Under the pieces are notes generated by a model that worked only from the letters and a program-made list of their open reading frames with translations, was not told where the DNA came from and did not search any database. Below, piece after piece: positions 47,139-56,618 of a stretch of 64,000 bases of DNA (the stretch's first letter is position 1; each line of letters opens with the position of its first letter). Source of the stretch: JBCCEJ01 sp039030335 (GTDB taxonomy: Bacteria; Pseudomonadota; Gammaproteobacteria; HK1); the NCBI GenBank assembly GCA_039030335.1, contig JBCCEJ010000016.1, forward strand, positions 14,405-78,404. The letters run 5' to 3'. The translations under genes and the position numbers were made by a program.

Positions 47139-48110
47139 ATGCAGTATCGCGTACTGGGCCGCACCGGCGTTCGAGTCTCGGAACTTTGTCTCGGCACCAT
47201 GACGTTTGGCGCCGAGGCCGATGCCCGCGAGTCAGCGGCGATGTACAACGCCGCCCGCGATCGCGGCATCAACTTCTTCGACTGCGCCAACAGCTACGTG
47301 GGCGGACGCTCGGAAGAGATCCTCGGCAAGCTGGTGGCGGGTCATCGAGACGAAGTGATCGTGACGACCAAGACCTTCAACTCGATCGGCAAGGACGCGA
47401 ATGCCCAGGGCAGCAGCCGTGTGCACCTGAGGCGCGCCGTGGAGCAGAGCCTGAAACGCCTCGGTACCGACCGCATCGACGTGTTGTTCATGCACCGCTT
47501 CGACGATCTGACGCCGCTCGAAGAAACGCTGCGGGGTCTCGAAGATCTGGTGCGCGCCGGCAAGCTGCTATACCCCGGCGCCAGCAACTTCGCGGCCTGG
47601 CAGGTGACCAAGGCGCTCGGCATTGCCGAACGGCACGACTGGAGCCGCTTCGAGGTCATGCAGCCGATGTACAACCTCGTCAAACGACAGGCCGAGGTCG
47701 AGATCCTGCCGATGGCGGCCTCCGAGGAGGTCGGCGTCATCAGCTACAGCCCGGTGGGCGGTGGTTTGTTGAGCGGCAAATACGGTGTCGACAAACGCCC
47801 GAATAACGCGCGCCTCGTCGACAACAAGATGTACGCGAAGCGCTATCGCGAAGACTGGTCTTACGAAACGGCCGAGCAGTTCACGGCGCTCGCCAACGCG
47901 CGCGGCATTCATCCGGTGAGTCTGGCAGTCGCCTGGGTCAACGCCCACCCGCAGATCACCGCCCCGATCGTCGGTGCGCGTTCGGTCGAACAGCTGGGTC
48001 CGTCGCTCGACGCAACCGAAGTGCCGATGGACGACGAACTCTACGCAGCTGTCACCGACCTCAGCCGCACACCGCCGCCGGCTACCGACCGGTTGGAAAC
48101 GCAAGCCTGA
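47139..48110 (+). CDS. Aldo/keto reductase
   Basis: 323 residues from ATG 47139. Family blocks: MQYRVLGRTGVRVSELCLGT, the catalytic Asp/Tyr in FFDCANSYVGGRSEEILGK, Lys in VIVTTKTFNSIG, His in DVLFMHRFDD and NADPH-binding SYSPVGGGLLSGKYG. Reduces aldehydes or ketones. It converges closely (10 bases) with the CoA transferase gene. Confidence 0.92.
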   Translation: MQYRVLGRTGVRVSELCLGTMTFGAEADARESAAMYNAARDRGINFFDCANSYVGGRSEEILGKLVAGHRDEVIVTTKTFNSIGKDANAQGSSRVHLRRAVEQSLKRLGTDRIDVLFMHRFDDLTPLEETLRGLEDLVRAGKLLYPGASNFAAWQVTKALGIAERHDWSRFEVMQPMYNLVKRQAEVEILPMAASEEVGVISYSPVGGGLLSGKYGVDKRPNNARLVDNKMYAKRYREDWSYETAEQFTALANARGIHPVSLAVAWVNAHPQITAPIVGARSVEQLGPSLDATEVPMDDELYAAVTDLSRTPPPATDRLETQA

Positions 48111-48120
48111 GGCGTCGGCG

Positions 48121-49536
48121 TCAGGCCGTGCGCAGCCACTCGGGCGTGTCGCCACCGAGCGCTGGCGTCGGTGTGGACCAGCCGGGTTTGGCATGCGTAT
48201 AGCGCACGAGCGGCCCCAGATACTTCAGGTGCCCATAGCTCGTGTCAGCGGAGTTCAGCAGCGGTTCGACTTCCGCGAGGGGCACGTCGAGTTCACCGGC
48301 GGGCACATCGACCCGCCGCTGACGCTGCAGGAACATGCCCGACTGACACAGCGACACGTTGACGTGATAGCTGCCGCCCTCACGCGCGCGCAGCCCGAGC
48401 GCGATCAGGATGCCGTAGGCGCCGAGGTAGCCGGTCAGGAAATCACAGGCAGGGATCGGCAACAGCGCCGGATCCGGCTCGCCATGCTCATCGCAGATAC
48501 CAATGACCGACTGCGCCACCTGCTCCCAGCCGGCACGGCCACTTAGCGGCCCTTCCGCGCCATAGCAACTGATCGACGTGTAGATGATCCCCGGACGAAT
48601 TTCGGCCAGCTGTTCCGGGCCAAAGCCACGCGCGGCCAGCACCTGCGGGCGGTAGCCTTGCGAGAACACGTCGGCGTCGCGCACCAGGTCGAGCAGGCGC
48701 GCCGCTTCGTCCGGTTCATTCAGATCCAGAAAGCAACTCCGCTTGCCGTGCGACAGATCGATCACGAAGTTCTTGATCTGCGGAACATTGCGCGCCGCGA
48801 CCATCAGCACGTCAGCGCCGTGTTCGGCACACACACGCGCCGCCACCGGACCGGCCAGGATGCGCGTCAGGTCGAGCACCCGAATCCCCGCAAGGGCCGG
48901 CCCGTCAGTCGGAAAGGGTTCGGGGTCGCTGTCGCCTATCTTCTGGATCTCGACGACCGGGCGTAGCGCCATCGCGGCACCGTGCGGGTGCGCCAGCCAC
49001 TCATCGCGGCTGCGGATCATGCCCCCACACGCCCCGGCTTGAGCGATCGCCTGCTCCAGCGCCTCGCCGTCCCACTGGCGCACCGCTTTCGCCACGGATT
49101 CCGGCGTCGTCTCGCAGCGCAGCACCGACAGCACGCGCTCTTTGAGATGCGCGATGCCGAAGTGCGGCAAGAACCAGCGCCCGTCCCGCGTTGGCCACGG
49201 GTTCGTGATCGCATACGCCGTCATGGCCCGCGGCGAGTTGCCGAGCACGTGGTATTGCCCGTCGTCATCGCGCCGCTGCAGATAGGCAAAGCTCTTCAGC
49301 GCAGCGCCTGCGTGGCGCACATCGACATCGACTTTTTCCTGCGTGCCGGTTTTTGCCGCGACGATGTCAGACACGGCGACGCCGATGGCACCCAGCACGC
49401 CGGCAGACGTCTCGGCAGCGGCAAAGCGGGTCGGGAACACCGGGTCGGTGCCGTGAATACCGACCTCCGCGGTCGGGCCCGTGGCGCCACCATGGGCTGC
49501 ACGGATCTGCATCAGTTCATCGAAAGCTGCGTTCAT
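48121..49536 (-). CDS. Family III CoA transferase, long permuted-type variant
   Basis: 471 residues from ATG 49536; the frame continues to 50436 but the extra 300 residues are Arg/Ala-rich and lie opposite the monooxygenase gene. The usual N-terminal block appears in the middle (GIRVLDLTRILAGPVAARVC at about residue 234), preceded by some 230 residues that include YLQRRDDDGQYHVLG. SCFLDLNEPDE and SISCYGAEGPLSGRAGWEQV follow. This resembles the longer CaiB-like proteins in which a domain is placed at the front. Substrate unknown. Minus-strand partner of the monooxygenase. Confidence 0.82.
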   Translation of the reverse strand: MNAAFDELMQIRAAHGGATGPTAEVGIHGTDPVFPTRFAAAETSAGVLGAIGVAVSDIVAAKTGTQEKVDVDVRHAGAALKSFAYLQRRDDDGQYHVLGNSPRAMTAYAITNPWPTRDGRWFLPHFGIAHLKERVLSVLRCETTPESVAKAVRQWDGEALEQAIAQAGACGGMIRSRDEWLAHPHGAAMALRPVVEIQKIGDSDPEPFPTDGPALAGIRVLDLTRILAGPVAARVCAEHGADVLMVAARNVPQIKNFVIDLSHGKRSCFLDLNEPDEAARLLDLVRDADVFSQGYRPQVLAARGFGPEQLAEIRPGIIYTSISCYGAEGPLSGRAGWEQVAQSVIGICDEHGEPDPALLPIPACDFLTGYLGAYGILIALGLRAREGGSYHVNVSLCQSGMFLQRQRRVDVPAGELDVPLAEVEPLLNSADTSYGHLKYLGPLVRYTHAKPGWSTPTPALGGDTPEWLRTA

Positions 49537-49646
49537 GTTGAGGTCCCGGGCAGCCCGGCCAGCAACGCACCGGGGTTTCACAACGCGCCCGATGTTACAC
49601 GCGATGGACCTGCTCGTGCGGCAATCGCGGCGCGACCGCGCGCGCT

Positions 49647-51125
49647 TCAGGTAGCGGTGGCAGGCCCTGCGAAGCGCAGCGTGCCGTCGTCGATGCGCCC
49701 ACGGGCGAGCTTGCGGTCTTCGGCGTAGTTCTGCGTGTTGCGCCATGGATTGGCCGAACCCTGGCGTGGAAAAAGATGCATCGCGCGCCGCATGTAACCG
49801 GGGGTGAAGTCTTCGATCCACGCGCGCTTCGGTGCGCCCAGCACCTGCGCATCGGGTATTGGTGTCGCAATCGTCGTGCCCGTGTTTCGCATGTGCCCGA
49901 GGATCCGGCAGAGGTAGCGCGACGTCAGGTCGGCGCGGAGCGTCCACGATGCGTTGACGTAACCGAACGTGTGCACGAGGTTCGGCACATTCGAGTACAT
50001 CATGCCCTTGTAGGTCAGCGTGTTCGCAAAATCGACCGGCACGCCATCCACGTGAAGTGCGACGCCGCCCATCCACTGCAACTGAAGACCCGTGGCGGTC
50101 ACGATCAGGTCGGCATCCAGGTGTTCGCCGGAGGCGAGTCGAATACCGGTTGGCGTGAAACGCTCTATCTGGTCGGTGACGACCTGCGTCTGCCCGCGGC
50201 GAATCGACTTCAACAGATCCGCATCGGGGATCAGACAGAGGCGCTGGTCCCACGGCTGATAACGCGGCGTGAAGTGCGACGCGACATCGTAGTCGGGCGT
50301 GAGCGCATGGGCTACGCGGCGGATCAGGATACGGCGCACCGCGTCCGGGCGACGGCGCGCCAGCGCATAAAAGAAGCGCTGGATCTGCACGTTTCGCCAA
50401 CGCAGCGCCGCATACACCGCGCGCGCCGGGAACCACCGCAGCAGTGCCCTGGCCAGCCGGTCTTCGGCGCGGCTCGCGATCACATAGGTGGGCGAGCGCT
50501 GCAGCAACGTCATCGACGCGGCACGCGCCGCCATCGCCGGCACGAGCGTCATGGCGGTCGCGCCGCTGCCGATCACGACGACCCGCTGGTCAGCGTAGTC
50601 GAGGTCATCCGGCCAGTGCTGCGGGTGCACGATGCGCCCCTGGAAATCCGCTTCGTGAGGAAAGTCGGGCCGATGTGGCGTGTCGTAGTTGTAGTAGCCC
50701 GCGCACATGACGAGCATGCGGGCGCGGCGGCGCTGCTCGCCCTCGTCATTCTCGGTCACCGCCGTCCAGCACGCAGACGGCGTATCCCAGTGCGCCTCGC
50801 AAAGCCGCTCGCCAAACCGGATGTGTTGCGCGAGGCCGTATTCGTCAGCCGTCGCCCGCACGTAGTTCAAGATGGTCTCGCCGTCGGCGATGGCCCGCGC
50901 ATCGGTCCACGGCCGGAACCCGAATCCGAGCGTGTACATATCGCTGTCAGAGCGAACCCCGGGATAGCGAAACAGGTCCCAGGTGCCGCCGACGGCGTTC
51001 CTTGCCTCGACGATCAGGTAGCTGTGGTCCGGACACGTGCGCTCGAGATGGCACGCCGCGCTGATGCCGGAGATGCCGGCGCCGACGATCAGCACGTCCA
51101 GAATGTCAGATTCACCCACCCCCAT
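49647..51125 (-). CDS. Flavin-containing/Baeyer-Villiger-type monooxygenase
   Basis: 492 residues from ATG 51125; the frame reaches 51242. FAD-binding LDVLIVGAGISGISAACHL, then VEARNAVGGTWDLFRYPGVR, the NADPH Rossmann motif VVVIGSGATAMTLVPAMA and ATGLQLQWMGGVALHVDG. The GGTWDLFRYPGVRSDSDMYT block is typical of BVMO-like flavoproteins (cyclohexanone/steroid monooxygenases). It would insert oxygen into ketones. Gene order suggests co-transcription with the CoA transferase 110 bases downstream. Confidence 0.88.
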   Translation of the reverse strand: MGVGESDILDVLIVGAGISGISAACHLERTCPDHSYLIVEARNAVGGTWDLFRYPGVRSDSDMYTLGFGFRPWTDARAIADGETILNYVRATADEYGLAQHIRFGERLCEAHWDTPSACWTAVTENDEGEQRRRARMLVMCAGYYNYDTPHRPDFPHEADFQGRIVHPQHWPDDLDYADQRVVVIGSGATAMTLVPAMAARAASMTLLQRSPTYVIASRAEDRLARALLRWFPARAVYAALRWRNVQIQRFFYALARRRPDAVRRILIRRVAHALTPDYDVASHFTPRYQPWDQRLCLIPDADLLKSIRRGQTQVVTDQIERFTPTGIRLASGEHLDADLIVTATGLQLQWMGGVALHVDGVPVDFANTLTYKGMMYSNVPNLVHTFGYVNASWTLRADLTSRYLCRILGHMRNTGTTIATPIPDAQVLGAPKRAWIEDFTPGYMRRAMHLFPRQGSANPWRNTQNYAEDRKLARGRIDDGTLRFAGPATAT

Positions 51126-51265
51126 CGGGCGCGCGTCCTCAGAACCGCTAAGCTCGACGCTCGACGCTAGCACACGAATCTCCGGTGCTGGTACGCGGAC
51201 GCGTTCGGATCGATACTTCGCCTCATGTCTTGCAGGCAGCAACGACGCAACCCCGGAGAGGCACC

Positions 51266-53071
51266 ATGCGGAAACTGACCGGCCTTCTGACTACCCTGGC
51301 CCTGTCGACAGCGATGACTGGCACCCAGGCGTATCAACTGGACATTCTTCATATCAACGACCACCACTCGCATCTGCAGACCAACCGGCTGGATCTGAAG
51401 CTGGACGGCAAGCGCACCCGGGTGGCAGCAGGTGGATTCCCTGCCGTGACGGCGGCAATGGCGGCGCTCGGCGCCGGCAAATCGAATCTGCTGAAACTCC
51501 ACGCAGGCGATGCCATCACGGGTGACCTCTACTACACGCTGTTCAAGGGCGAGGCGGATGCCGCGCTCATGAACACCGTGTGCTTCGATGCGTTCGCCGT
51601 TGGTAACCACGAGTTCGACGACGGTGACGCGGGGCTCGCGAAGTTTCTCGACCACCTGCACTCGGGTGACTGCAAAACGCCGGTTCTGGCTGCAAACGTG
51701 AAACCCGAGGTCGGCAAATCGCCGCTCGCGAAGAAGTCGGCCGGCGACTATCTCAAGTCTTCGGTGATCGTCGAGCGCGGCGGCGTGAAGATCGGCATCA
51801 TCGGCATCGACGTTGCGAACAAGACCAGGAACTCGTCGAATCCCGACGCCTCGACGGAGTTTCTGGACGAAGTGGCAACCGCCCAGTTCGAAGTGGGCAA
51901 GCTGCTTGCAAAGGGCGTCGGCAAGATCATCTTGCTGACGCACTACCAGTACAAGAACGACCTCAAGCTCGCGTCGATGGTGCGCGGCGTTGACGTGATC
52001 GTCGGCGGCGACTCGCACACACTGCTCGGTGATTTCGATGCCGTGGGCCTGCGCGCCGGCGGCCCGTATCCAACCGAAGTCACGAATAAGGACGGCGACA
52101 AAGTCTGCGTCGTGCAGGCCTGGGAATACGCCAACGTCGTCGGTCACCTGACCGTCAAGTTCGATCGGGATGTCGTCGAGAGCTGCGCCGGCACGCCGCA
52201 CCTATTGCTCGCCGACAGCTTCAAGCGCAAACACGACGAGGGTAAGCGCGTCGAACTCGAAGGCGCGGCGCGCGACGCGGCGGTGGCCGAAGTCAAAGCG
52301 CACCCGAGCCTCATGATGATCGAGGGTGACGCCGACGCCAGTGCCCTGCTGAGCGGCTATGCGGGCAAGGTCAAGGAATTGAAGTCGGCCGTTATCGGCA
52401 AATCGAACGCGACGCTTTGCCTCGAACGCATTCCGGGCCAGGGCAAGTCGAAAGCGTGCGACAAAAACGCCACCGCCAGCAACGGCAGCGATATCTCGAA
52501 CGTCGTCTCCAAGGCGTTCCTGCAGATGAGCAAGACCTCCGACATCGCCGTTCAAAACGGCGGCGGCGTGCGGGTCGATCTGCTGGAAGGCGATGTGACG
52601 ATCGGCGACGCCTACACGCTTTTGCCGTTCGCGAATACGCTGACTGAGCTGACGATGACGGGTGCCGAGCTAAAAGCGGTGCTCGAAGAAGCGCTCGACT
52701 ACGCGATGTCGGAAGGCGGCTCGACCGGCGCCTATCCGTACGCGGCGGGACTGCGCTGGCATGTGGACGCCAGCAAGCCGGCCGGTGAGCGCTTCAGCGG
52801 TCTCGAAGTGAATGCGCGTATGGCGGGTACCTGGAAACCCCTGGATGCGGGCACGAAGTACACCATCGTCACCAACAGCTACATCGCGGGCGGCAAAGAC
52901 GGTTACAAGACCTTCGGCGCCGTCTCCAAACGCGGCGATGCGCTGAACACCTATCTCGACTACGCCCAGTCGTTCGTCGACTACGTGAAAGCCGTAGGCA
53001 CGCTCGGCAAACTGCCGATCGGCGAATACAGTACGCAGAGCTTCACGAACAAGGACGGCAAGAAGCAGTAG
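51266..53071 (+). CDS. Exported 5'-nucleotidase/metallophosphatase
   Basis: 601 residues from ATG 51266 (GGAG upstream; frame open to 51185). Signal peptide MRKLTGLLTTLALSTAMTGT with cleavage after TQA. Metallophosphatase motifs ILHINDHHSHLQ, GNHEFDD and LLTHYQYKND, then the C-terminal 5'-nucleotidase domain: VQNGGGVRVDLLEGDVTIGD and NTLTELTMTGAELKAVLEEA. Likely hydrolyses nucleoside monophosphates in the periplasm to recover phosphate and nucleosides. A hydrolase gene starts four bases later. Confidence 0.9.
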   Translation: MRKLTGLLTTLALSTAMTGTQAYQLDILHINDHHSHLQTNRLDLKLDGKRTRVAAGGFPAVTAAMAALGAGKSNLLKLHAGDAITGDLYYTLFKGEADAALMNTVCFDAFAVGNHEFDDGDAGLAKFLDHLHSGDCKTPVLAANVKPEVGKSPLAKKSAGDYLKSSVIVERGGVKIGIIGIDVANKTRNSSNPDASTEFLDEVATAQFEVGKLLAKGVGKIILLTHYQYKNDLKLASMVRGVDVIVGGDSHTLLGDFDAVGLRAGGPYPTEVTNKDGDKVCVVQAWEYANVVGHLTVKFDRDVVESCAGTPHLLLADSFKRKHDEGKRVELEGAARDAAVAEVKAHPSLMMIEGDADASALLSGYAGKVKELKSAVIGKSNATLCLERIPGQGKSKACDKNATASNGSDISNVVSKAFLQMSKTSDIAVQNGGGVRVDLLEGDVTIGDAYTLLPFANTLTELTMTGAELKAVLEEALDYAMSEGGSTGAYPYAAGLRWHVDASKPAGERFSGLEVNARMAGTWKPLDAGTKYTIVTNSYIAGGKDGYKTFGAVSKRGDALNTYLDYAQSFVDYVKAVGTLGKLPIGEYSTQSFTNKDGKKQ

Positions 53072-53075
53072 GCGC

Positions 53076-53972
53076 ATGGGTGACGCGGCCGGTGAACATC
53101 AGGCGGCGATGCGCGAGACGTATCGCCGCCTCGCCAACACCGGCAAAGTGCACTGGACGCCGTGCGGCGATGGCCGCATGGCATGGCGCGAGTGGGGCGC
53201 CGGCCCCACCGTCGCCGTGCTGCACGGCGGTTCCGGTTCGTGGCGTCACTGGATTGCCAATATCCCCACGTGGCAGCAGCACTTCCGTTTGCTGGTTGCC
53301 GACCTGCCCGGCCTCGGCGACTCCGACATGCCGCCGAAGCACTTCGATCATGACGACCTGCTGAGTTCCGTCCGCGATCTGGCCGATATCGTCATCGCCG
53401 GCATCCGCGCACTGGCCGATGGACCGGTGCACGTGGTCGGCTTCTCAGCCGGCAGCATTACCGGCGCGCAGATGACCGCGGCATATCCGGATGAAGTCCT
53501 GAGCCTGCATCTCGCGGGCGCATCCGGGCTCGGCATTCCGTGGGGCGGGCTCGCAGGCCGGCTTCGCGGTATGCGAGACGATATGACCCGCGAAGAACGC
53601 CTCGGCGCGCAAGGCCACAATCTCGGGCTCATCATGCTGTCGCAACCGGCCGCGGCGGACAGCATCGAAGCCGAGCTGCAGCTCGACAACGCCGAGCGCG
53701 CGCGCTTACGCACGCATCCGCTGGCGGACAGCAACGTGCTGGGCGAATCGCTGCCGCGCATTCAATGCCCGGTGCATTCGATCTGGGGTGAGCTGGACCC
53801 GTATGCCCAGCCCGAACTCGACAAGCGCGTGGCGCTCTTTAGGCAGCATTTTCCGCGCGCCGACTTACAAACGCTGAGCGGTGCCGGGCATTGGGTGATG
53901 TATGAGCGGGCGGATGTTTATACGGATGCGGTTCTGAGGCAGTTGCAAAACCCTGAGGCCAACTTCTGCTGA
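53076..53972 (+). CDS. Alpha/beta hydrolase
   Basis: 298 residues starting four bases after the nucleotidase stop, so very likely co-transcribed. AVLHGGSGSWRHWIANIPTW oxyanion block, LVADLPGLGDSDMPPK, nucleophile VVGFSAGSITGAQ, Asp in IWGELDPYAQPE and catalytic His in LSGAGHWVMYERADVY. All three catalytic positions are intact. Substrate unknown. Confidence 0.86.
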   Translation: MGDAAGEHQAAMRETYRRLANTGKVHWTPCGDGRMAWREWGAGPTVAVLHGGSGSWRHWIANIPTWQQHFRLLVADLPGLGDSDMPPKHFDHDDLLSSVRDLADIVIAGIRALADGPVHVVGFSAGSITGAQMTAAYPDEVLSLHLAGASGLGIPWGGLAGRLRGMRDDMTREERLGAQGHNLGLIMLSQPAAADSIEAELQLDNAERARLRTHPLADSNVLGESLPRIQCPVHSIWGELDPYAQPELDKRVALFRQHFPRADLQTLSGAGHWVMYERADVYTDAVLRQLQNPEANFC

Positions 53973-54090
53973 AGGCGAGTAAACCCGCGCGCAAATTCCC
54001 CGCGCCGGAGCATCGTGAGCGGCGCATCGCACTGACTTCTTGCCTACGGTCGTTTAGGCTTCAGACAAACCAACCTGACGGGGTGACGCC

Positions 54091-54330
54091 ATGAAGCCTC
54101 TGAAAGGCGACGAAATCCGCTCGAACCTCCCTGTTGGCGCGTGCCATCTGCACATCGCATACGCCAAAGATGCCGAAGAGGCGGCCGCGGAGCTGGAGTC
54201 ACTGGGCGTAGCTGTCGCAAGCCATGGCCCGGGATTGATCGCCGTGACGCTCAGTAGCGACCAGTCGAGAACCGTGGCGGCTCTCGACTGGGTGGTCCAC
54301 TGGGAAGAAGAATCGTTGTTACAACGCTGA
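54091..54330 (+). CDS. Small protein resembling a subtilase prodomain (candidate inhibitor)
   Basis: 79 residues, starting at ATG 54091 with GGGG upstream; it ends eight bases from the converging subtilase gene. The pattern hydrophobic strand (CHLHIAYAK), helix (DAEEAAAELESLG), strand pair (VAVASHGPGLIAVTL), helix, then ALDWVVHWEEESLLQR is very like residues 47-109 of that subtilase (EIKVVVAERS, GGAQVTSSGGQVI, QVDGVIAAEAPRLLHR). This fits an I9-like inhibitor/prodomain fold. The match is by eye on spacing and hydrophobicity with modest identity, so it is tentative. Confidence 0.6.
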   Translation: MKPLKGDEIRSNLPVGACHLHIAYAKDAEEAAAELESLGVAVASHGPGLIAVTLSSDQSRTVAALDWVVHWEEESLLQR

Positions 54331-54337
54331 TACGTTG

Positions 54338-56083
54338 CTACATCTGGGCCAGGAACGCAGCCGCATCGACCCGCCCGTAACCGAACTCGGCGTTCCACGC
54401 GCCGCCGGTTTGTTCGTTGCGGACCGCACTCGCAACCAGACGCCGCTGGATCTCCTCGGGGTTCAGGTCGGGCTCATTTTCCAACAGCAAGGCGATCAGA
54501 CCGGTGACATAGGGCGCCGCCATGCTGGTGCCCTGAATGGTGATGTAGCCGTCGGTCGGATGATGTCGTGGCGTGTATCGCTCATCGGTCGCCATCTTGC
54601 TGTTGCTGGAAAGCGCGGCCGTGATGAACTGCCCCGGCGCGGCTATGTCCGGTTTGTGCCGACCATAGCGATCGGGGCCAATACTGGAGAACGGCGAACG
54701 CTGGCCTACGGTCAGGCCGTCGGCTGTGAGCGTGGCTGATTTCGTTGCAAATGTGCGCTTCGATACGAACGACCCTACCGTGATGGCGCGGCCTGCGGTG
54801 CCTGGCATCCCCACGGTAAAGCGGGGGTCAGCATCCAGAAAGACGCCGGTATGTCCGTTCGGGCCCATCGCCCATGCGTGCGCTTGACCGTTGACGACCA
54901 CATCCGGTTTCAGACGTATGCGCCAGAGGTGTCCATCCAGACCCTGAACGATTGTGAGTCGCAGATTGAAGTCGCCATTCAGCGGGTTCTGCTGAAAGCG
55001 CGCCTGAAAGACGCCGAACACGGTCGAGTGGATGCTACCGTCGGGCTCGAACTGCGACCCGTCCGGCGCCTGAATGACGACATCGACGTCATCTTCCCGG
55101 CTGATCCACAAGTCGAGCGTCTGCTGCTCCGTATCGCGCAGACGCGCTGTCACCTCAGTTGTTTCACCCTCGCGCAACTGGCCTGACCAGTGAATGGCAT
55201 GCTCGGCCTGATTGCCCGCGGCAACCACAACAATTTTGCCGGGCCCGGACTCGCGGCGAATCACATTCTCGATGGCGCTGGTGCCATCGTGCGCACCAAT
55301 GTGACCACCGAGAGACAGGTTGACGACCACAGGCCGCTCGTCAGCATCCGCCTGCGCAAACGCCGCACGGATCGCGCGAATGATGTTGGTATCACTCAGT
55401 CGGTCGCAACGCATGCCCAACAGTTCAGCACCCGGGGCAACACCCCGGAACGTGCCGTCGGAGGCGGCACCATTGCCGGCCGCGATCGATGCACAGTGGG
55501 TGCCGTGCCCGTCGGGGTCACCCTGCGCAATCGCCTGCGTCCCATCCAGAGCAGCCTGCACCTCGGCACGCCCGAATTCCAGCGGGGCATCGAGATGATG
55601 GAAGGCGGCAAACCGCGTGTTGCCATCATCGATAAAGTCAGCGTGCGACCAGTCGACCCCCGAATCGACAACCGCGACATACACCCCCTGCCCCGTTCTG
55701 CCGTGCGCAGCGAGTGCATCGGGCAAATTGGTTTCCGTTGCAGCGGCATCGACATTGCGGTGTAAGAGTCGCGGCGCTTCAGCAGCGATCACGCCATCGA
55801 CCTGTTCAAGATCTTCAAGCATTTGCCGCGGCATCGCCGCGGTAATGACCTGGCCGCCACTGGACGTCACCTGCGCTCCACCTGCGGTGAGCCATCCGCT
55901 AACGTTCTCCCGCGAACGCTCAGCCACCACCACTTTGATTTCCACGGACTCCGGGGTGGGCGCACGTTCTATCGCTTCCTGCCCAAGCGTGGTTTCGGTG
56001 GCCTCTAACGCTGCCGCAAAGTCAGTCAGATTTCTGAAACCGGCCAGATCGGGATCCAGCTTCGAGATTGGCGCTTTTTTCAT
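54338..56083 (-). CDS. S8 family serine protease (subtilase)
   Basis: 581 residues, no obvious signal peptide. Residues 47-109 look like an I9 prodomain ending LLHRN. The catalytic triad is complete: Asp140 in VYVAVVDSGVDW, His193 in DGHGTHCAS and Ser520 in IQGTSMAAPYVTG. Between these is an insertion (about residues 320-420) with VTARLRDTEQQTLDLWIS, probably a jelly-roll domain. It could act inside the cell or be exported by an unseen route. It converges with the small prodomain-like gene. Confidence 0.9.
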   Translation of the reverse strand: MKKAPISKLDPDLAGFRNLTDFAAALEATETTLGQEAIERAPTPESVEIKVVVAERSRENVSGWLTAGGAQVTSSGGQVITAAMPRQMLEDLEQVDGVIAAEAPRLLHRNVDAAATETNLPDALAAHGRTGQGVYVAVVDSGVDWSHADFIDDGNTRFAAFHHLDAPLEFGRAEVQAALDGTQAIAQGDPDGHGTHCASIAAGNGAASDGTFRGVAPGAELLGMRCDRLSDTNIIRAIRAAFAQADADERPVVVNLSLGGHIGAHDGTSAIENVIRRESGPGKIVVVAAGNQAEHAIHWSGQLREGETTEVTARLRDTEQQTLDLWISREDDVDVVIQAPDGSQFEPDGSIHSTVFGVFQARFQQNPLNGDFNLRLTIVQGLDGHLWRIRLKPDVVVNGQAHAWAMGPNGHTGVFLDADPRFTVGMPGTAGRAITVGSFVSKRTFATKSATLTADGLTVGQRSPFSSIGPDRYGRHKPDIAAPGQFITAALSSNSKMATDERYTPRHHPTDGYITIQGTSMAAPYVTGLIALLLENEPDLNPEEIQRRLVASAVRNEQTGGAWNAEFGYGRVDAAAFLAQM

Positions 56084-56618
56084 TGCATCATCCGCTCCGT
56101 GAATGGTCGCAACCGGAACGCTCTGACCAGAGTCATGTTCCGAGCGAAGTAGTCTGCCCGACTCTGCGAAAGCAGTGCTCCCCCGTTTGCGTTAGATATT
56201 TCGAACCCGCCGCCACGGCCAATAGTCGTAGAGAAATTGCCAGCGTGCCGGCACCCACACCATGGCCGGGCGAGCCAGCAGAAGCGAGGCGCATTGCAAT
56301 TCAGTGCCGCATTGACTTCTGACCAAACAAGTGCGTTCACTAGTGTTCAGTCACCCCCAACGGATGGAGGTACTCGTGTCACCCACCCTGTTATCGACGT
56401 ACCGTGCACGGATGCGAGTGCACCTGGCGTCTGATTCGCACGACTTGGTCTTCCGACCATCCCGGTTGCCCGAGAACTTTCGAGCGGCATGAAAACCGTT
56501 GTACGCGATCTCGTTCAGAACAAAACGAGTCCACGAACGTAAGGCCTGCACTCAAGACCGTGCTCCAGTCCGTACGGGCCGGTACTGAGTCTCGGCTCCC
56601 TCTAAACGAGTCAAGGAC
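56084..56618. other. Divergent intergenic region, no gene seen
   Basis: 535 bases between the divergent subtilase and tyrosinase genes. Short frames exist but none looks like a protein. It should contain promoters in both directions. An AAGGA ribosome site precedes the tyrosinase ATG by three to four bases. Confidence 0.5.

Noticed and set aside
48121..50436. 771-residue version of the third CoA transferase
   Set aside because: The first 300 residues are Arg/Ala-rich and antisense-type shadow of the monooxygenase gene; ATG 49536 gives a family-like start.
49776..51170. 464-residue open frame opposite the Baeyer-Villiger-type monooxygenase
   Set aside because: Shadow frame of a gene with intact FAD and NADPH motifs on the other strand.
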